Of a stretch of DNA of 64,000 nt, positions 41,636 through 51,068 are shown piece by piece. The notes beneath the pieces were generated by a model that was given only the letters and a program-made list of their open reading frames with translations, was not told where the DNA came from and ran no database searches. A program made the translations under genes and the position numbers. This DNA comes from G963674685 sp963674685. Lineage in GTDB: Bacteria > Lernaellota > Lernaellaia > JACKCT01. The DNA lies in contig CAXXWT010000003.1 in the NCBI GenBank assembly GCA_963674685.2, forward strand, positions 930,001 to 994,000. Direction: 5' to 3'. Numbering within the stretch: the stretch's first letter is position 1; every line of letters starts with the position of its first letter.

Positions 41636-43756
41636 TTAAAAATTGGATATTCTCATGGTTACGTCAAATTCAAGCTTTGCATTGGGGGCTATGTCGAGGG
41701 GCGAAAAGGCGGTCATGCAGGTTCCCTGGTAATTTCTTTCAAAGCCGGATTCGGATTGGGATATCGATTCGACAGGGTAGGTCCGAAGCAGAACCGGGCG
41801 TCCGAAGTCGATGGTCAGTTCGAATTTCTGCCAGCCGTCGATGAGCGTAACTTTTGTCGTTTTTTCCTCGAAATAGGACGAGGGTTTGAATTCCCCGCCG
41901 TCAATACGGATTTTACGATCATCGGCCTCGCCGGCAAGAAGCGTCAGATTCAGCTCCATTCCCCACTGGCATGAGAAATGATGTTTGCCCTTGTTGGTAA
42001 AATGATACGCAAGCGTCAGCAAAGCCTCGTTGAGAGACAGGCGATATGTTTTGTCCACATTTATAACGGTCGGACCGTCCGAAGCGTGTGCATCGAACGT
42101 GGCGCGGCATTTCGTCGAAACGCCCGCGTCGTCCTTATCGGTTTCGAATGCGTAGGGCATGGAGCTTATTCGCGGATATTCTTCATAATCATCGCGAACG
42201 GATGAATCGAACTCGGGAAGATCGTGAAAGAAATGATCCCGGAAATTCGAGCGGACGTATCGGTCGTAATGTATCCGGTCCGCCAGTCCTTCTTCTTTGG
42301 CCAGGACGATGTCGTGGGCGCTGGTGATTTCATCCGAGTCGGTCGTCATGGCGTGGCGCACCTGGTCGTGATAAATTTCCGGGCGCCGGGTCAGGACATT
42401 ACTCACGCAAAAATCCTCGCGGACCATGACGATTTCTTCCAGCACGGCGCCGTCGGACGGTTTGACGGCAACACGAAAGCGCGGCGATTCCATCATGACT
42501 TCATCCAGGCCGTCCGCGTCGTAATCGCATGTTTCGATGCGCGTGTCCGCAGAATCGCCGTAATTCATCAGGTCGGCATAGGTTTCCGCCCGTGAAAGCT
42601 TGCGCAGGACCGCGTCGCGCAGATAATTCAGATGCAAACCACCGAATAGTCCGTGCCAATACGCGCAGTTGCATTGGCCCGCCATAAGCTCATCGTGGGC
42701 CATGCCTGCATGGATGCTCCCCTGAAGGCAATTGGAAACTTTTTGGGAAACTCGAAGCATCCTTTTATGCATTCGGTTGGTTTCGGCGTACTTGGCCAAA
42801 AAATTATCCCAGTATCCGCCGCGGATGAATCGGCCGTAATCATCCCACTTGTTTTGCGATTTCAGTTCCCGGGCGATTCGTTCCAAATCGATTCCGGCAT
42901 GCGTGGGCAGGGCCCACTGCGTCATTTCGTGGTAACTCGTCGCCGGAAGATAGACGCGGCCGGTGGGCGGCAAATCGGAATACGCCTGCGACAGAGTTTT
43001 GAACTCGATCCAGTCCGCGTTAGCGGTCAGTTCGTCGAAAAACCTCTTGAGCCACTTTTTTTCGTAAACCCATTCGTAGGTTTTTGGCCATATGCCGAAT
43101 TTTTCTCCGTCGTCTCCATACGTCACGCACGCGTCGGGATTCAAATCCGCCAGATGCCGGAGGATTTCCGTCGTTCGCCGCGGTTCGGCGAAGGGAATGG
43201 CGTAGCGAAGGTCTTTTCGGATCGGAAAAACGTTGACCAGTCGACCGCGTTTTTCCGTGATGTAATGGCCGATCATGCGGTCCTTGTCGATTCCGGCCGC
43301 CAGAAAGTGACTTTCATCCAAAAGCGTGTATTTGACATCGTTTTCAGCAAGAATCTCGGCTAAAGAAGGTTCCCATATTCTTTCGGTCAGCCAGATGCCT
43401 TTTGGCGGCTCGCCGAAAACATCTTTGATATGACGACGCATTTTCGTCAGTTGCGCGGCGGCGTCGGCGCGGGGGATGATGCTCAAGATCGGTTCGTAAT
43501 ATCCGCCTCCGATGATTTCGACGCGGCCCTGACGGGCCAGGTCGGAAAGTCGCTCGATGTGCTCGGGCTTGTTTTTTTCGAGCCAGTCCAAAAGGCAACC
43601 GGAATTGTGAATGGATATTTTGATCGCGGGGTAATCCGACAGCGTGTCGAGAAAAGGTTTGTAGGCCATCTCGTAGGCCATTTTGAAAACGTGATCGAAA
43701 TTCCCGACGGGTTGATGATTGTGTATGACCAGGCAGAAGCCGACTTTGTTTTGCAA
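41636..43756 (-). CDS. GH57 4-alpha-glucanotransferase / alpha-amylase
   Basis: A 706-aa GH57 enzyme. The catalytic barrel starts FCLVIHNHQPVGNFDHVF; the nucleophile Glu is in IIGGGYYEPILSIIP and the acid/base Asp in VTYGDDGEKFGIWP. C-terminal beta domains (DUF1925/DUF1926) include YDADGLDEVMMESPRF and KTYRLSLNEALLTLAYHF. The family transfers alpha-1,4 glucan chains. It sits between glgC and galT, consistent with glycogen or maltodextrin turnover. No signal peptide, so it is cytoplasmic. Confidence 0.92.
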   Translation of the reverse strand: MQNKVGFCLVIHNHQPVGNFDHVFKMAYEMAYKPFLDTLSDYPAIKISIHNSGCLLDWLEKNKPEHIERLSDLARQGRVEIIGGGYYEPILSIIPRADAAAQLTKMRRHIKDVFGEPPKGIWLTERIWEPSLAEILAENDVKYTLLDESHFLAAGIDKDRMIGHYITEKRGRLVNVFPIRKDLRYAIPFAEPRRTTEILRHLADLNPDACVTYGDDGEKFGIWPKTYEWVYEKKWLKRFFDELTANADWIEFKTLSQAYSDLPPTGRVYLPATSYHEMTQWALPTHAGIDLERIARELKSQNKWDDYGRFIRGGYWDNFLAKYAETNRMHKRMLRVSQKVSNCLQGSIHAGMAHDELMAGQCNCAYWHGLFGGLHLNYLRDAVLRKLSRAETYADLMNYGDSADTRIETCDYDADGLDEVMMESPRFRVAVKPSDGAVLEEIVMVREDFCVSNVLTRRPEIYHDQVRHAMTTDSDEITSAHDIVLAKEEGLADRIHYDRYVRSNFRDHFFHDLPEFDSSVRDDYEEYPRISSMPYAFETDKDDAGVSTKCRATFDAHASDGPTVINVDKTYRLSLNEALLTLAYHFTNKGKHHFSCQWGMELNLTLLAGEADDRKIRIDGGEFKPSSYFEEKTTKVTLIDGWQKFELTIDFGRPVLLRTYPVESISQSESGFERNYQGTCMTAFSPLDIAPNAKLEFDVTMRISNF

Positions 43757-43768
43757 GTTCGCGATCTC

Positions 43769-45022
43769 CTACTCGATGACGGCGCCTTTGGCGATCACCA
43801 CGATGCCTTCATCGGAAACGTGAAATCTTTTTTTGTCTTCATCGGGATTATACCCGACTTTGAATCCCGGCGGAATCTTGACGAATTTGTCGATGATGGC
43901 TTTGCGTATCATGGCGCCTTCGCCGACTTCCACGCCGTTCATCAGGATGGATTCTTCCACGTGCGCCCCGGCGCTGATTTTACAAAAACGAAAGAGAATG
44001 CTTTTGAGGATATTTCCTCCGTTGATGGCGCATCCTTCGGCGATCAGGGACTGGTCCGCGCAACAATTGGCCTTGCCGTTATGTGTAACGACGGTGAATT
44101 TTGCGGGAGGCGCGGGATAAGTGCTGGAAATGATGGGCCAGGATTCGTTGTAGATGTCGACGCCGCATCCTTCCGTAATCAAATCCATATTCGATTGCCA
44201 GAATGATTCGATGGTGCCCACATCCCTCCAGTATCGGCCGCCGTTCCATCGGCCGCCGGGAACCTTATTCGTATTGAAATCGTATGCGTAGATGTTGCTG
44301 GTTCCCACGAGGGAAGGGATGATGTCTTTGCCGAAGTCGTGCGATGAGTCGGGATCTTCCGCGTCCTTTTTTATCCTGTTGATGATTAATTTGGTGTTGA
44401 AGATGTAGTTGCCCATGCTGGCCAGGGCGAAGTCGGGCTGCCCGGGCATGGGCGACGGTTTTTCCGGCTTTTCTTCCCATGCGACGATGCGGCGGCTTTC
44501 ATCGACGGCCATGCAACCGAACGACGAGGCGTTTGACATGGGGACGGGGATGGCGGCGACGGTGCAGTCGGCCTTGTTTTTGATGTGTTCAAGGAGCATC
44601 TGCGACACGTCCATTTTGTAAATATGATCCGCGCCGAATACGCAGAGGTAGGAAGGGCGTTCGTCCATAAGGATATGGAGATTCTGATAGATGGCGTCCG
44701 CCGAGCCTTTGTACCAGGAAAGGCCGGTTCTCATCTGCGCCGGCACTACCTCGACGAACTGGCCCGCCAGCGTGGACATGCGCCAGTGCCGGAAAATGTG
44801 TTTGTTCAGCGAATCGGATTTGTACTGCGTGAGCACTTTGATCTTGTAAAAATTGGAATTGATGAAGTTCGACAAAACGAAATCAATGATGCGATAGCGT
44901 CCGCCGAAGGGCACGGCGGGTTTCGTCCTGTGCTTTGTCAAAGGCAGCAGCCGCTTGCCCTTGCCGCCGGCCAGTATCATCGTCAAAACGCTTCGGGATG
45001 AATATTCGCTTTCCATGTTCAT
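43769..45022 (-). CDS. glgC: glucose-1-phosphate adenylyltransferase
   Basis: A 417-aa ADP-glucose pyrophosphorylase: MILAGGKGKRLLPLTKHRTK, PAVPFGGRYRIIDFVLSN, GSADAIYQNLHIL, FGADHIYKMD and a C-terminal left-handed helix with SILMNGVEVGEGAMIRKAII. It commits glucose 1-phosphate to glycogen and is usually allosteric. Its ATG overlaps the upstream ROK kinase stop (ATGA), so the two are co-translated. Confidence 0.95.
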   Translation of the reverse strand: MNMESEYSSRSVLTMILAGGKGKRLLPLTKHRTKPAVPFGGRYRIIDFVLSNFINSNFYKIKVLTQYKSDSLNKHIFRHWRMSTLAGQFVEVVPAQMRTGLSWYKGSADAIYQNLHILMDERPSYLCVFGADHIYKMDVSQMLLEHIKNKADCTVAAIPVPMSNASSFGCMAVDESRRIVAWEEKPEKPSPMPGQPDFALASMGNYIFNTKLIINRIKKDAEDPDSSHDFGKDIIPSLVGTSNIYAYDFNTNKVPGGRWNGGRYWRDVGTIESFWQSNMDLITEGCGVDIYNESWPIISSTYPAPPAKFTVVTHNGKANCCADQSLIAEGCAINGGNILKSILFRFCKISAGAHVEESILMNGVEVGEGAMIRKAIIDKFVKIPPGFKVGYNPDEDKKRFHVSDEGIVVIAKGAVIE

Positions 45023-46011
45023 TGACCTCCCCGGCCGTTATTTATCGCGGGCATGTAATCCAGAATCATTTTCCCGGCGCCAAGAAGCCCGGCGCGATTA
45101 CCCAGCACGGCTTTTTCGACGCGAACCCGCGAAGCGGGAATGCGGTAGGCGCGCTTGAGGATTTCCCGGTTGACGGAATCGATGATAAACTCGAATGCGC
45201 CGCTGATTCCGCCCCCTAAAACGAATTTTTCGACGCAAAGGACATTCAGCAGCGACGCGCAGACAATTCCGATGTTTTCTCCCATGGCCGCGAAGATTTG
45301 GCGGCACGCTTCGCAACCGGCTTTCGCGGCATCGTAAATATGCTTCGGATTCATGAGTGCTGCATCGCCTTCGATGAGGTTTTGCAAAATTGGGGATCGA
45401 TTTTCCGCGACGACGGATATTGCGGCTTCGATCAAAGCCTTTTTCCCCGCGAGTGCCTCCAGGCAACCGTGATTGCCGCACCCGCATTGCGGGCCGCCGG
45501 GATCAACTGTAACGTGGCCGATTTCCCCGGCCATGCCCCAGGCGCCGCGCCAGATTTCGCCGTCAAGAATCACCCCGCCGCCCACGCCGGTTCCCAGCGT
45601 GAACAGAATCATGGAATCCACGTCGAGTCCGGCGCCCATCCAGCTTTCCCCAAGCGCCGCGAGGTTGGCGTCGTTATCCAAAAGAACCGGCATTCCGGTT
45701 TGTTTTTCGATGAGACTTTTCATGGGGACGTCGCGCCAGGCGGGGAAATTCGGCGCCTGACTTATGGTGGCGCGATCCTCGTATACTCCGCCGGGCACGC
45801 CGATGCCGATTCCTTGCGGGAAAAGTCCGCGTAAGGCGGCTTTGGAATTCAGGGATCCAATGACTTCCATAATTCTTGCGGCGACCGTTTCCGCGCCGAG
45901 ATCGTCGCCTGTCGGGACGCGAAAATCATCGTGGATTGCACCGCTTGCGTCCACGAGGCCGGCTTTGATGTCGGTGCCCCCCAGGTCGATTGTTAATGCG
46001 ACGGGGTTCAT
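45019..46011 (-). CDS. ROK-family glucokinase
   Basis: A 330-aa ROK kinase. ATP site VALTIDLGGTDIKAGLVD; sugar site LLDNDANLAALGE with the catalytic Asp; FTLGTGVGGGVILDG; GEIGHVTVDPGGPQCGCGNHGCLEAL with the ROK zinc motif (CGCGNHGC and His). It probably phosphorylates glucose to feed GlgC via phosphoglucomutase. It is 3 bases after hpt and overlaps glgC. Confidence 0.92.
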   Translation of the reverse strand: MNPVALTIDLGGTDIKAGLVDASGAIHDDFRVPTGDDLGAETVAARIMEVIGSLNSKAALRGLFPQGIGIGVPGGVYEDRATISQAPNFPAWRDVPMKSLIEKQTGMPVLLDNDANLAALGESWMGAGLDVDSMILFTLGTGVGGGVILDGEIWRGAWGMAGEIGHVTVDPGGPQCGCGNHGCLEALAGKKALIEAAISVVAENRSPILQNLIEGDAALMNPKHIYDAAKAGCEACRQIFAAMGENIGIVCASLLNVLCVEKFVLGGGISGAFEFIIDSVNREILKRAYRIPASRVRVEKAVLGNRAGLLGAGKMILDYMPAINNGRGGQ

Positions 46012-46014
46012 ATT

Positions 46015-46542
46015 CTATAAGCTCTTTGCATAAATGTCCTCAAGACCCCGGTACCGGTTGCCGAGATCCAGGCCGTATCCGATATAGAACGCGTCGGGAA
46101 CGTCGAATCCGACGAAATCGGCCGGTTTAGTGTTGCGAATTTGATTTTGCTTGGATAATAGCACCGCAATGGAAACGCATCGGCTTCCAAGCCGCATAAA
46201 ATGCGACCGGGCGAAATCCAATGTGCGCCCCGTGTCGAGAATATCGTCGACGATCAGAACGTCATGATCAATGTATTCCAGTGACGCATCCTTTTCCAGT
46301 TTGACGTGTCCGGAGCTTTTTGTTCCGCCGTGATAACTGGATAGATATATATGATCCAACTGGCAAGCGCCCGGAAGGCCGCGCGCCAGATCGGATATGA
46401 AAAACAGCGCGCCTCCCATAACGCCGACGATGATTGTCCTCGCAGGATCGAGATGTCCGCCGATTTCAACCGCCATTTCCCGAACGCGGGCATGGATTTG
46501 ATCGCGAGTTAAAAACAGGGAAAATTCTTGCGGAGTTTCCAA
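46015..46542 (-). CDS. hpt: hypoxanthine phosphoribosyltransferase
   Basis: A 175-aa purine phosphoribosyltransferase. The start is TTG at 46542 with AGGAG 9 bases upstream; a predicted minus-strand -10 (TATATT near 46570) precedes it. PRPP loop VLIVDDILDTGRTLDFA; flexible loop YLSSYHGGTKSSGH; C-terminal FVGFDVPDAFYIGYGLDLGNRYRGL. It salvages hypoxanthine and guanine. It is first in the hpt-ROK-glgC-GH57-galT-fabH run; the purine enzyme is probably a passenger. Confidence 0.94.
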   Translation of the reverse strand: METPQEFSLFLTRDQIHARVREMAVEIGGHLDPARTIIVGVMGGALFFISDLARGLPGACQLDHIYLSSYHGGTKSSGHVKLEKDASLEYIDHDVLIVDDILDTGRTLDFARSHFMRLGSRCVSIAVLLSKQNQIRNTKPADFVGFDVPDAFYIGYGLDLGNRYRGLEDIYAKSL

Positions 46543-46651
46543 GAAAAACCACTCCTATCTTGAAAAAAATATAGCTTGTTTAATTCGAAAATAACAAGAG
46601 ATGCGTTAGAAAATCGATAAATCCCGGCGATGCTATGGTCGTGAGATCCGG

Positions 46652-48760
46652 TCAGCCGGTATCGATTTCCCCGATCCAGCTGACGCGATTGCGCCCGTTT
46701 TCCTTGGAATAGTACAAAGCCTTGTCCGCCGCGGCGACGAGTTCGGCTTTGTTTGCGCCGTCATCCGGGTAAGCCGCAATTCCCAGGCTGATGGAGATAT
46801 TCAGCGATCCTTGAGGATAGCTGATCTTTTTCGAAGCGACCTGCTTGCGCAGTCTGTCGGCGAAATTCCACGCTCCCGATGGCTTGGTGTTGGGTAAAAT
46901 GAGGGCGAATTCCTCGCCGCCGTAGCGGGCGGCCATGTCGCTGTCGCGAATGCTGTTTTTAAGCTGCCTTGACAGTTCCTTCAATACCAGATCGCCGACG
47001 GGATGGCCGTAGGTGTCGTTGACGTGCTTGAAATGATCGATATCGAGCAGGATGAGGCATATGGGCAATTGAATGCGCTTATAACGTTTGATTTCCTCGC
47101 TGAGTCGCATTTGAAAAACGCGGTGGTTCGGTAAATTCGTCAAGCCGTCCGTCGTCGCCTGTTGCTCCAACTTCTGATGAATTCGAGCGCTTTCCAGGCT
47201 GTTGGCCGCGTGAATGGAAACCACTTCCAGCAGCTTTCGGTCGTATTGCGTAAAGGCGTTTTCACGGTTCCAGAAAATGGCGAGGGTGCCCACCGTGCGG
47301 TCATGCACCATGAAGGGGAAAATGATGAAGCTTTTCAAACCCTTTACGCGGCATTCAAAGTGATAGAGGGGCTTTTTAAGCTCCTTGACGCTTTTGCTGA
47401 CGAGGGGTTTGCGTTCCGTGGCGACGCGGCCGGCCAGACTGTCTTCTTTGTTGAACTGTAGTCCGATCCATTTTTGAGGAAGGTTTTCAACGGCGGCGAT
47501 GACGCCGGTATCGTCGTCTTCGCAAAACGAGATCAGCGCGTGATCGTGCGGGACGATGGCGGACGCCACGTCAAAGGTGATTTGCAGGACTTCATCGAGG
47601 GTTCGGGACTGGGCAAAACGCCTGATGACGTTGTAATAAGCCGCAAATTCCGTCCTTTCACGGTCGATTCCGGCGATATTTTGCGCCGCGCGGTAGGCCT
47701 GTGAAACCTGACCGGCAATTTTTTTCAAAAATGTTTCCGAATCCGCATCGAACGCGCTTTCGGTCATGCTGTCGGCCATGAGAACGCCCACGGCGGTTCC
47801 TTCGTAATAAAGGGGTTGCGCGATGCATGAACGAACATTGGCTCTGCGCCGGCGATATTCGAAAGGAGCGCGGCTTTTATCGATTTTCTGCAACAGCAGG
47901 GGGTCGCCCTGATTGAGAACAAGACCGGGTATGGAACCCTCGACGGGAATGACGGCGTCCTCATCGAGATCGCGGGGATCGCCGCTCATGGCGCGCACGC
48001 GCAAAACGGCGCCGTATTGGTCCGTAAACAAAGTGACGACGGCGTCGGCATTCAGGCCGAGACGGGCGATGTCCATGAGTTCGGCGAGTTCGCCGTCCAG
48101 ATCCCGCGTGTGATGAACATCGCTTTGGTAGGTCACGTCGCGCATGACCGCCGGTTCTTTCCCGGTATCGGACAGCGCTCTGGCGTCCGTCGTCAGGCGG
48201 TTCAGTTTATCCAGGGCGCGATCGCGGATTCTTCTTTCCCGGGCGACGAAAAGACCCACGACGACGATAAATGAAAGGCCGATCAGGGCATGGGAAGCGG
48301 CGCTGGTCACGACGACCATCATGGAGTAGCCGGTGCGCATGTCCGCCAGAACCTCAACGCCGGCGAGAAATAAAAGCAGAGAGATGGTTATTGGGATGCG
48401 CAGATATATCACCAGCATGGTCAGGACGAGATAGTTGAAAGGGTAGAGATAGTAGCTGTATGAACCGCCAAGCTGGATGACGACGTTGATGACGGCCAGA
48501 ATGAGAAATGAAGTTTCGATGTCGGATAAACGAGTCGATTCCGTCAGATGCGTGTTGACCGCTTCGGACTTGAAATTTTGCACTACCTTCAAAACGAGGT
48601 ACGCGCCCAGGGAAGGAAGTATCCAGAAACGCCAGCTTAAAATCGGCGATTTCGCAAAGACCAGTGTCGGATCGAATTGCTTGAAAATCAACAGGCCGAA
48701 TAAGATAACGACTGCGAAAAGGCTGTGGCGGCGCGAAAAAAAATTCCATACTGCGCGCAT
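46652..48760 (-). CDS. membrane GAF-GAF-GGDEF diguanylate cyclase
   Basis: A 702-aa protein. About six membrane helices occupy residues 10-190; two GAF-like domains follow (about 215-370 and 375-530, for example ASAIVPHDHALISFCEDD and FIIFPFMVHDRTVGTLAIF), then a GGDEF domain (about 540-700). The active site is ARYGGEEFALILP, and an RDSD five residues before it gives a product-inhibition I-site. It should make c-di-GMP in response to a membrane or cytoplasmic ligand. Its start is 3 bases after the DivIC-like gene stop. Confidence 0.92.
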   Translation of the reverse strand: MRAVWNFFSRRHSLFAVVILFGLLIFKQFDPTLVFAKSPILSWRFWILPSLGAYLVLKVVQNFKSEAVNTHLTESTRLSDIETSFLILAVINVVIQLGGSYSYYLYPFNYLVLTMLVIYLRIPITISLLLFLAGVEVLADMRTGYSMMVVVTSAASHALIGLSFIVVVGLFVARERRIRDRALDKLNRLTTDARALSDTGKEPAVMRDVTYQSDVHHTRDLDGELAELMDIARLGLNADAVVTLFTDQYGAVLRVRAMSGDPRDLDEDAVIPVEGSIPGLVLNQGDPLLLQKIDKSRAPFEYRRRRANVRSCIAQPLYYEGTAVGVLMADSMTESAFDADSETFLKKIAGQVSQAYRAAQNIAGIDRERTEFAAYYNVIRRFAQSRTLDEVLQITFDVASAIVPHDHALISFCEDDDTGVIAAVENLPQKWIGLQFNKEDSLAGRVATERKPLVSKSVKELKKPLYHFECRVKGLKSFIIFPFMVHDRTVGTLAIFWNRENAFTQYDRKLLEVVSIHAANSLESARIHQKLEQQATTDGLTNLPNHRVFQMRLSEEIKRYKRIQLPICLILLDIDHFKHVNDTYGHPVGDLVLKELSRQLKNSIRDSDMAARYGGEEFALILPNTKPSGAWNFADRLRKQVASKKISYPQGSLNISISLGIAAYPDDGANKAELVAAADKALYYSKENGRNRVSWIGEIDTG

Positions 48761-48763
48761 GTG

Positions 48764-49096
48764 CTATTGGGAGTCCGTATCCGATGAATCGGGGGTTTCT
48801 TTGGAAGAACTGTAGATGATTTCATCTCGCTTCACTTTGCCCAGGCGTTTTCGGATCGCCCGTTTGATCGTATCGGGGTCGTCTCTGAGCAAAGGGATGA
48901 TCTTATTTAAATTATCGTTTTTGGTTTCCAAAACGCTGATCTTTTGAGACATGACCTTCATCTGCGCTTTGAGGCGGTACAACTTCACGGCTCCGGACGC
49001 GGAGAAAGTCACCAAAAGGGCATAGGCCGCCGCAACGATGATCAGCGTGATGGTGCGGGTTTTATTTTGCCTGTTGTCGGAAGCATTCATGTTCAT
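48764..49096 (-). CDS. DivIC/FtsB-like septum formation protein
   Basis: About 110 aa from ATG 49096; ATG 49090 is equally possible, and the longer frame to 49153 begins in sequence without family features. One membrane helix (TLIIVAAAYALLVTFSASGA), then a coiled coil (LYRLKAQMKVMSQKISVLET, KNDNLNKIIPLL) and the charged DPDTIKRAIRKRLGKVKRDE, as in FtsB/DivIC where the E-x-x-AR.LG.v..gE motif occurs. It would join FtsL and FtsQ at the division site. Followed directly by the cyclase gene. Confidence 0.75.
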   Translation of the reverse strand: MNMNASDNRQNKTRTITLIIVAAAYALLVTFSASGAVKLYRLKAQMKVMSQKISVLETKNDNLNKIIPLLRDDPDTIKRAIRKRLGKVKRDEIIYSSSKETPDSSDTDSQ

Positions 49097-49243
49097 TGAT
49101 ATCATTATAAAAATGCATGGCCAAAAGCAAGTTAATTTTAAGTTGTCGGCCATTTAAAGGGAAATGTCCTTTTAAAATCTTAAATGTTTTCCCTTCGATA
49201 GCAAAAGCCGGCCTGGGCCGGGACCGTTTTCACGACAATCGAC

Positions 49244-49273
49244 TTGACACATATTCCCCGCAAGGCCTTAATA
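49244..49273 (+). promoter_or_regulatory. possible promoter of the membrane-protein gene
   Basis: TTGACA at 49244-49249 is followed after 18 bases by TTAATA (49268-49273). The -35 is perfect, the -10 weak. It lies in the 200-base divergent gap between the DivIC-like and membrane-protein genes. Confidence 0.3.
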
Positions 49274-49303
49274 CGCCTTCTATGGGGATGCATGGGAGTC
49301 GAA

Positions 49304-50941
49304 ATGGACTCGGAAGCGACGGAATGGATAAAAGCAGGGCGTAAAATCTTTTGGCGCAACATGATTTTCGTGTTCGTCATTTCCGCCTGGACTCTTTTGG
49401 TCTACAAAGATATTTATCAGGCGCGCTTTTTTCTGGACGATTACCTGCACTTGCACCTCGTCGACAGAATCGACAATCCTCTGCTTCCCTACGGCGTCGA
49501 TATCATGATGGGAGCGTTTTTCCGCCCCGGCGTATTCTGGTTCTGGAAACTCAATTATATCGTCGCCGGCTTGAATCCCACGTGGTATTACGTTTTCAAT
49601 ATCATCGTTTTGATCGGAATTATCGCCCTGATTATGCAGGTGATGCAGCACCTGACCGGCAATAAAGGCATTTCGGCCTTCGTGGCGCTATGCTTCGCCG
49701 TCAGTCCCATCACCGCGCAGGGCGTTTTATGGCTTTCCAACAGATTCGATCTTCTGGGGACGTTTTTTCTTCTGGCGTCGTTGGTGTTGTTCCTGCGTTT
49801 TTTGCGCTTCAAGCAAAAGCGCGACATTACCTGGTCCATGCTCCTGGGCGTATTTTCCTACTTCTGCAAGGAAATCGTTATCGTCCTTCCGGCTCTTTTG
49901 ATTTTGTCCGGCTTTTTCATGTTTTATTATCGAGGCGAACTTCGCCGGAGCACGGCGCGGCGGATCGTGGTTCTTTCCATCCCCTATTTCATCGCGGCGG
50001 CCGCCTTCATGATGTGGCGGTACGCGATTTTGGGGACCATGGGCGGGTACGTCGGCGAAACCCGCGTTCCCATAACATGGGATTATGCGTTCAGGCTGCT
50101 TTCCTCTTTCGGAGAATATGTCTGGCTGTTTTATACGGCCGTCGGCCTGCTGGCTTTTCTCGCGATTTATCTGCTGTTTTTCGTGAAACGTCAGATGATC
50201 AAACGGAACCTTATCTGGCTGTACGGTCTGGGATTTTTTGCCGTTTCCGCGTCGCCGCTGGTTATGGTTCTGGCCGTGGAAAAGGTTATGCTTTTTCATA
50301 CGCCGCGATTCTTTTTCCTGCCCGGACTGGGTTTGGCCATATGCCTGGCCGCCGTGTATGAACCCAGGGCGGGGCGGATCAGGCGATCCCTCGGGGCGAT
50401 TTTCATCATCCTCATGACGGCTGTCTTTTCGATCAACACGTACGTTGTCACGCGCCATACCCGGGACGAGACGATTCGAGCCGAGCGAAATATGAAACAA
50501 ATTCACGAATTTTTATCCGGAGAAAAAGACGCCTTGAAAGGCCGGGGCATTATTTACGCGTGCATGCGCGATCTTGATATCGCCCTGGATTCATCCATCA
50601 AACTTATGCACCCCGAATACGCCGAGGAGGCGTTCATCCTGAATTGCGCGTCGCCGACGCAGATTGTCGCTGAAACCGATTTATACAAGCATTACGGGGA
50701 TGATCTGGTGTTTCCAAAAACTTTTACAAAAAATCCCAATAAATACGAGGACTTGTATTACGGCGTCGTGGAGACGAAAGCCGGCGACATCCTGCATGAT
50801 CTGGCGGCAAAAAAAAATCAGCGCGCCATTTACCGTGACGCAAAGGGAAAATTATTCTGGATTACGAGCGAAGAGCTTGAGCAGCAGATGAGAACCTTGG
50901 GGCTCAAAAACGAGACGGGGGTTGACGAGGCCGCATCATAA
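49304..50941 (+). CDS. polytopic membrane protein, possible GT-C-type glycosyltransferase
   Basis: About 545 aa from ATG 49304 with GGGAG just upstream; starts at 49292 or 49244 are in frame. About ten membrane helices span residues 15-390. An early acidic motif ARFFLDDYLHLHLVD faces outside after the first helix, followed by a large loop and WLSNRFDLLGTFFLLASL, both resembling GT-C (PMT-like) proteins that use polyprenyl-phosphate sugars. The last 130 residues are soluble. Next come two sulfatase-fold lipoprotein genes, so it may help make or modify an envelope glycan; this is inference. Confidence 0.6.
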   Translation: MDSEATEWIKAGRKIFWRNMIFVFVISAWTLLVYKDIYQARFFLDDYLHLHLVDRIDNPLLPYGVDIMMGAFFRPGVFWFWKLNYIVAGLNPTWYYVFNIIVLIGIIALIMQVMQHLTGNKGISAFVALCFAVSPITAQGVLWLSNRFDLLGTFFLLASLVLFLRFLRFKQKRDITWSMLLGVFSYFCKEIVIVLPALLILSGFFMFYYRGELRRSTARRIVVLSIPYFIAAAAFMMWRYAILGTMGGYVGETRVPITWDYAFRLLSSFGEYVWLFYTAVGLLAFLAIYLLFFVKRQMIKRNLIWLYGLGFFAVSASPLVMVLAVEKVMLFHTPRFFFLPGLGLAICLAAVYEPRAGRIRRSLGAIFIILMTAVFSINTYVVTRHTRDETIRAERNMKQIHEFLSGEKDALKGRGIIYACMRDLDIALDSSIKLMHPEYAEEAFILNCASPTQIVAETDLYKHYGDDLVFPKTFTKNPNKYEDLYYGVVETKAGDILHDLAAKKNQRAIYRDAKGKLFWITSEELEQQMRTLGLKNETGVDEAAS

Positions 50942-51068
50942 ATGGAATTCTAAGAACCAGGGGCATTTGAGATTCAGCGGTTTTTTTATCAAGAGATTTT
51001 CCCTTGGCCGCTTATCGACCGGTTTTTAAAACTTTCTATATCTGGCGAAAAGCGAGTTGAATAAGACA

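Noticed and set aside
49205..49235. CCGGCC-TG-GGCCGG hairpin followed by TTTT as a terminator
   Set aside because: The loop is too small and it lies in a divergent promoter region, not after a gene end.
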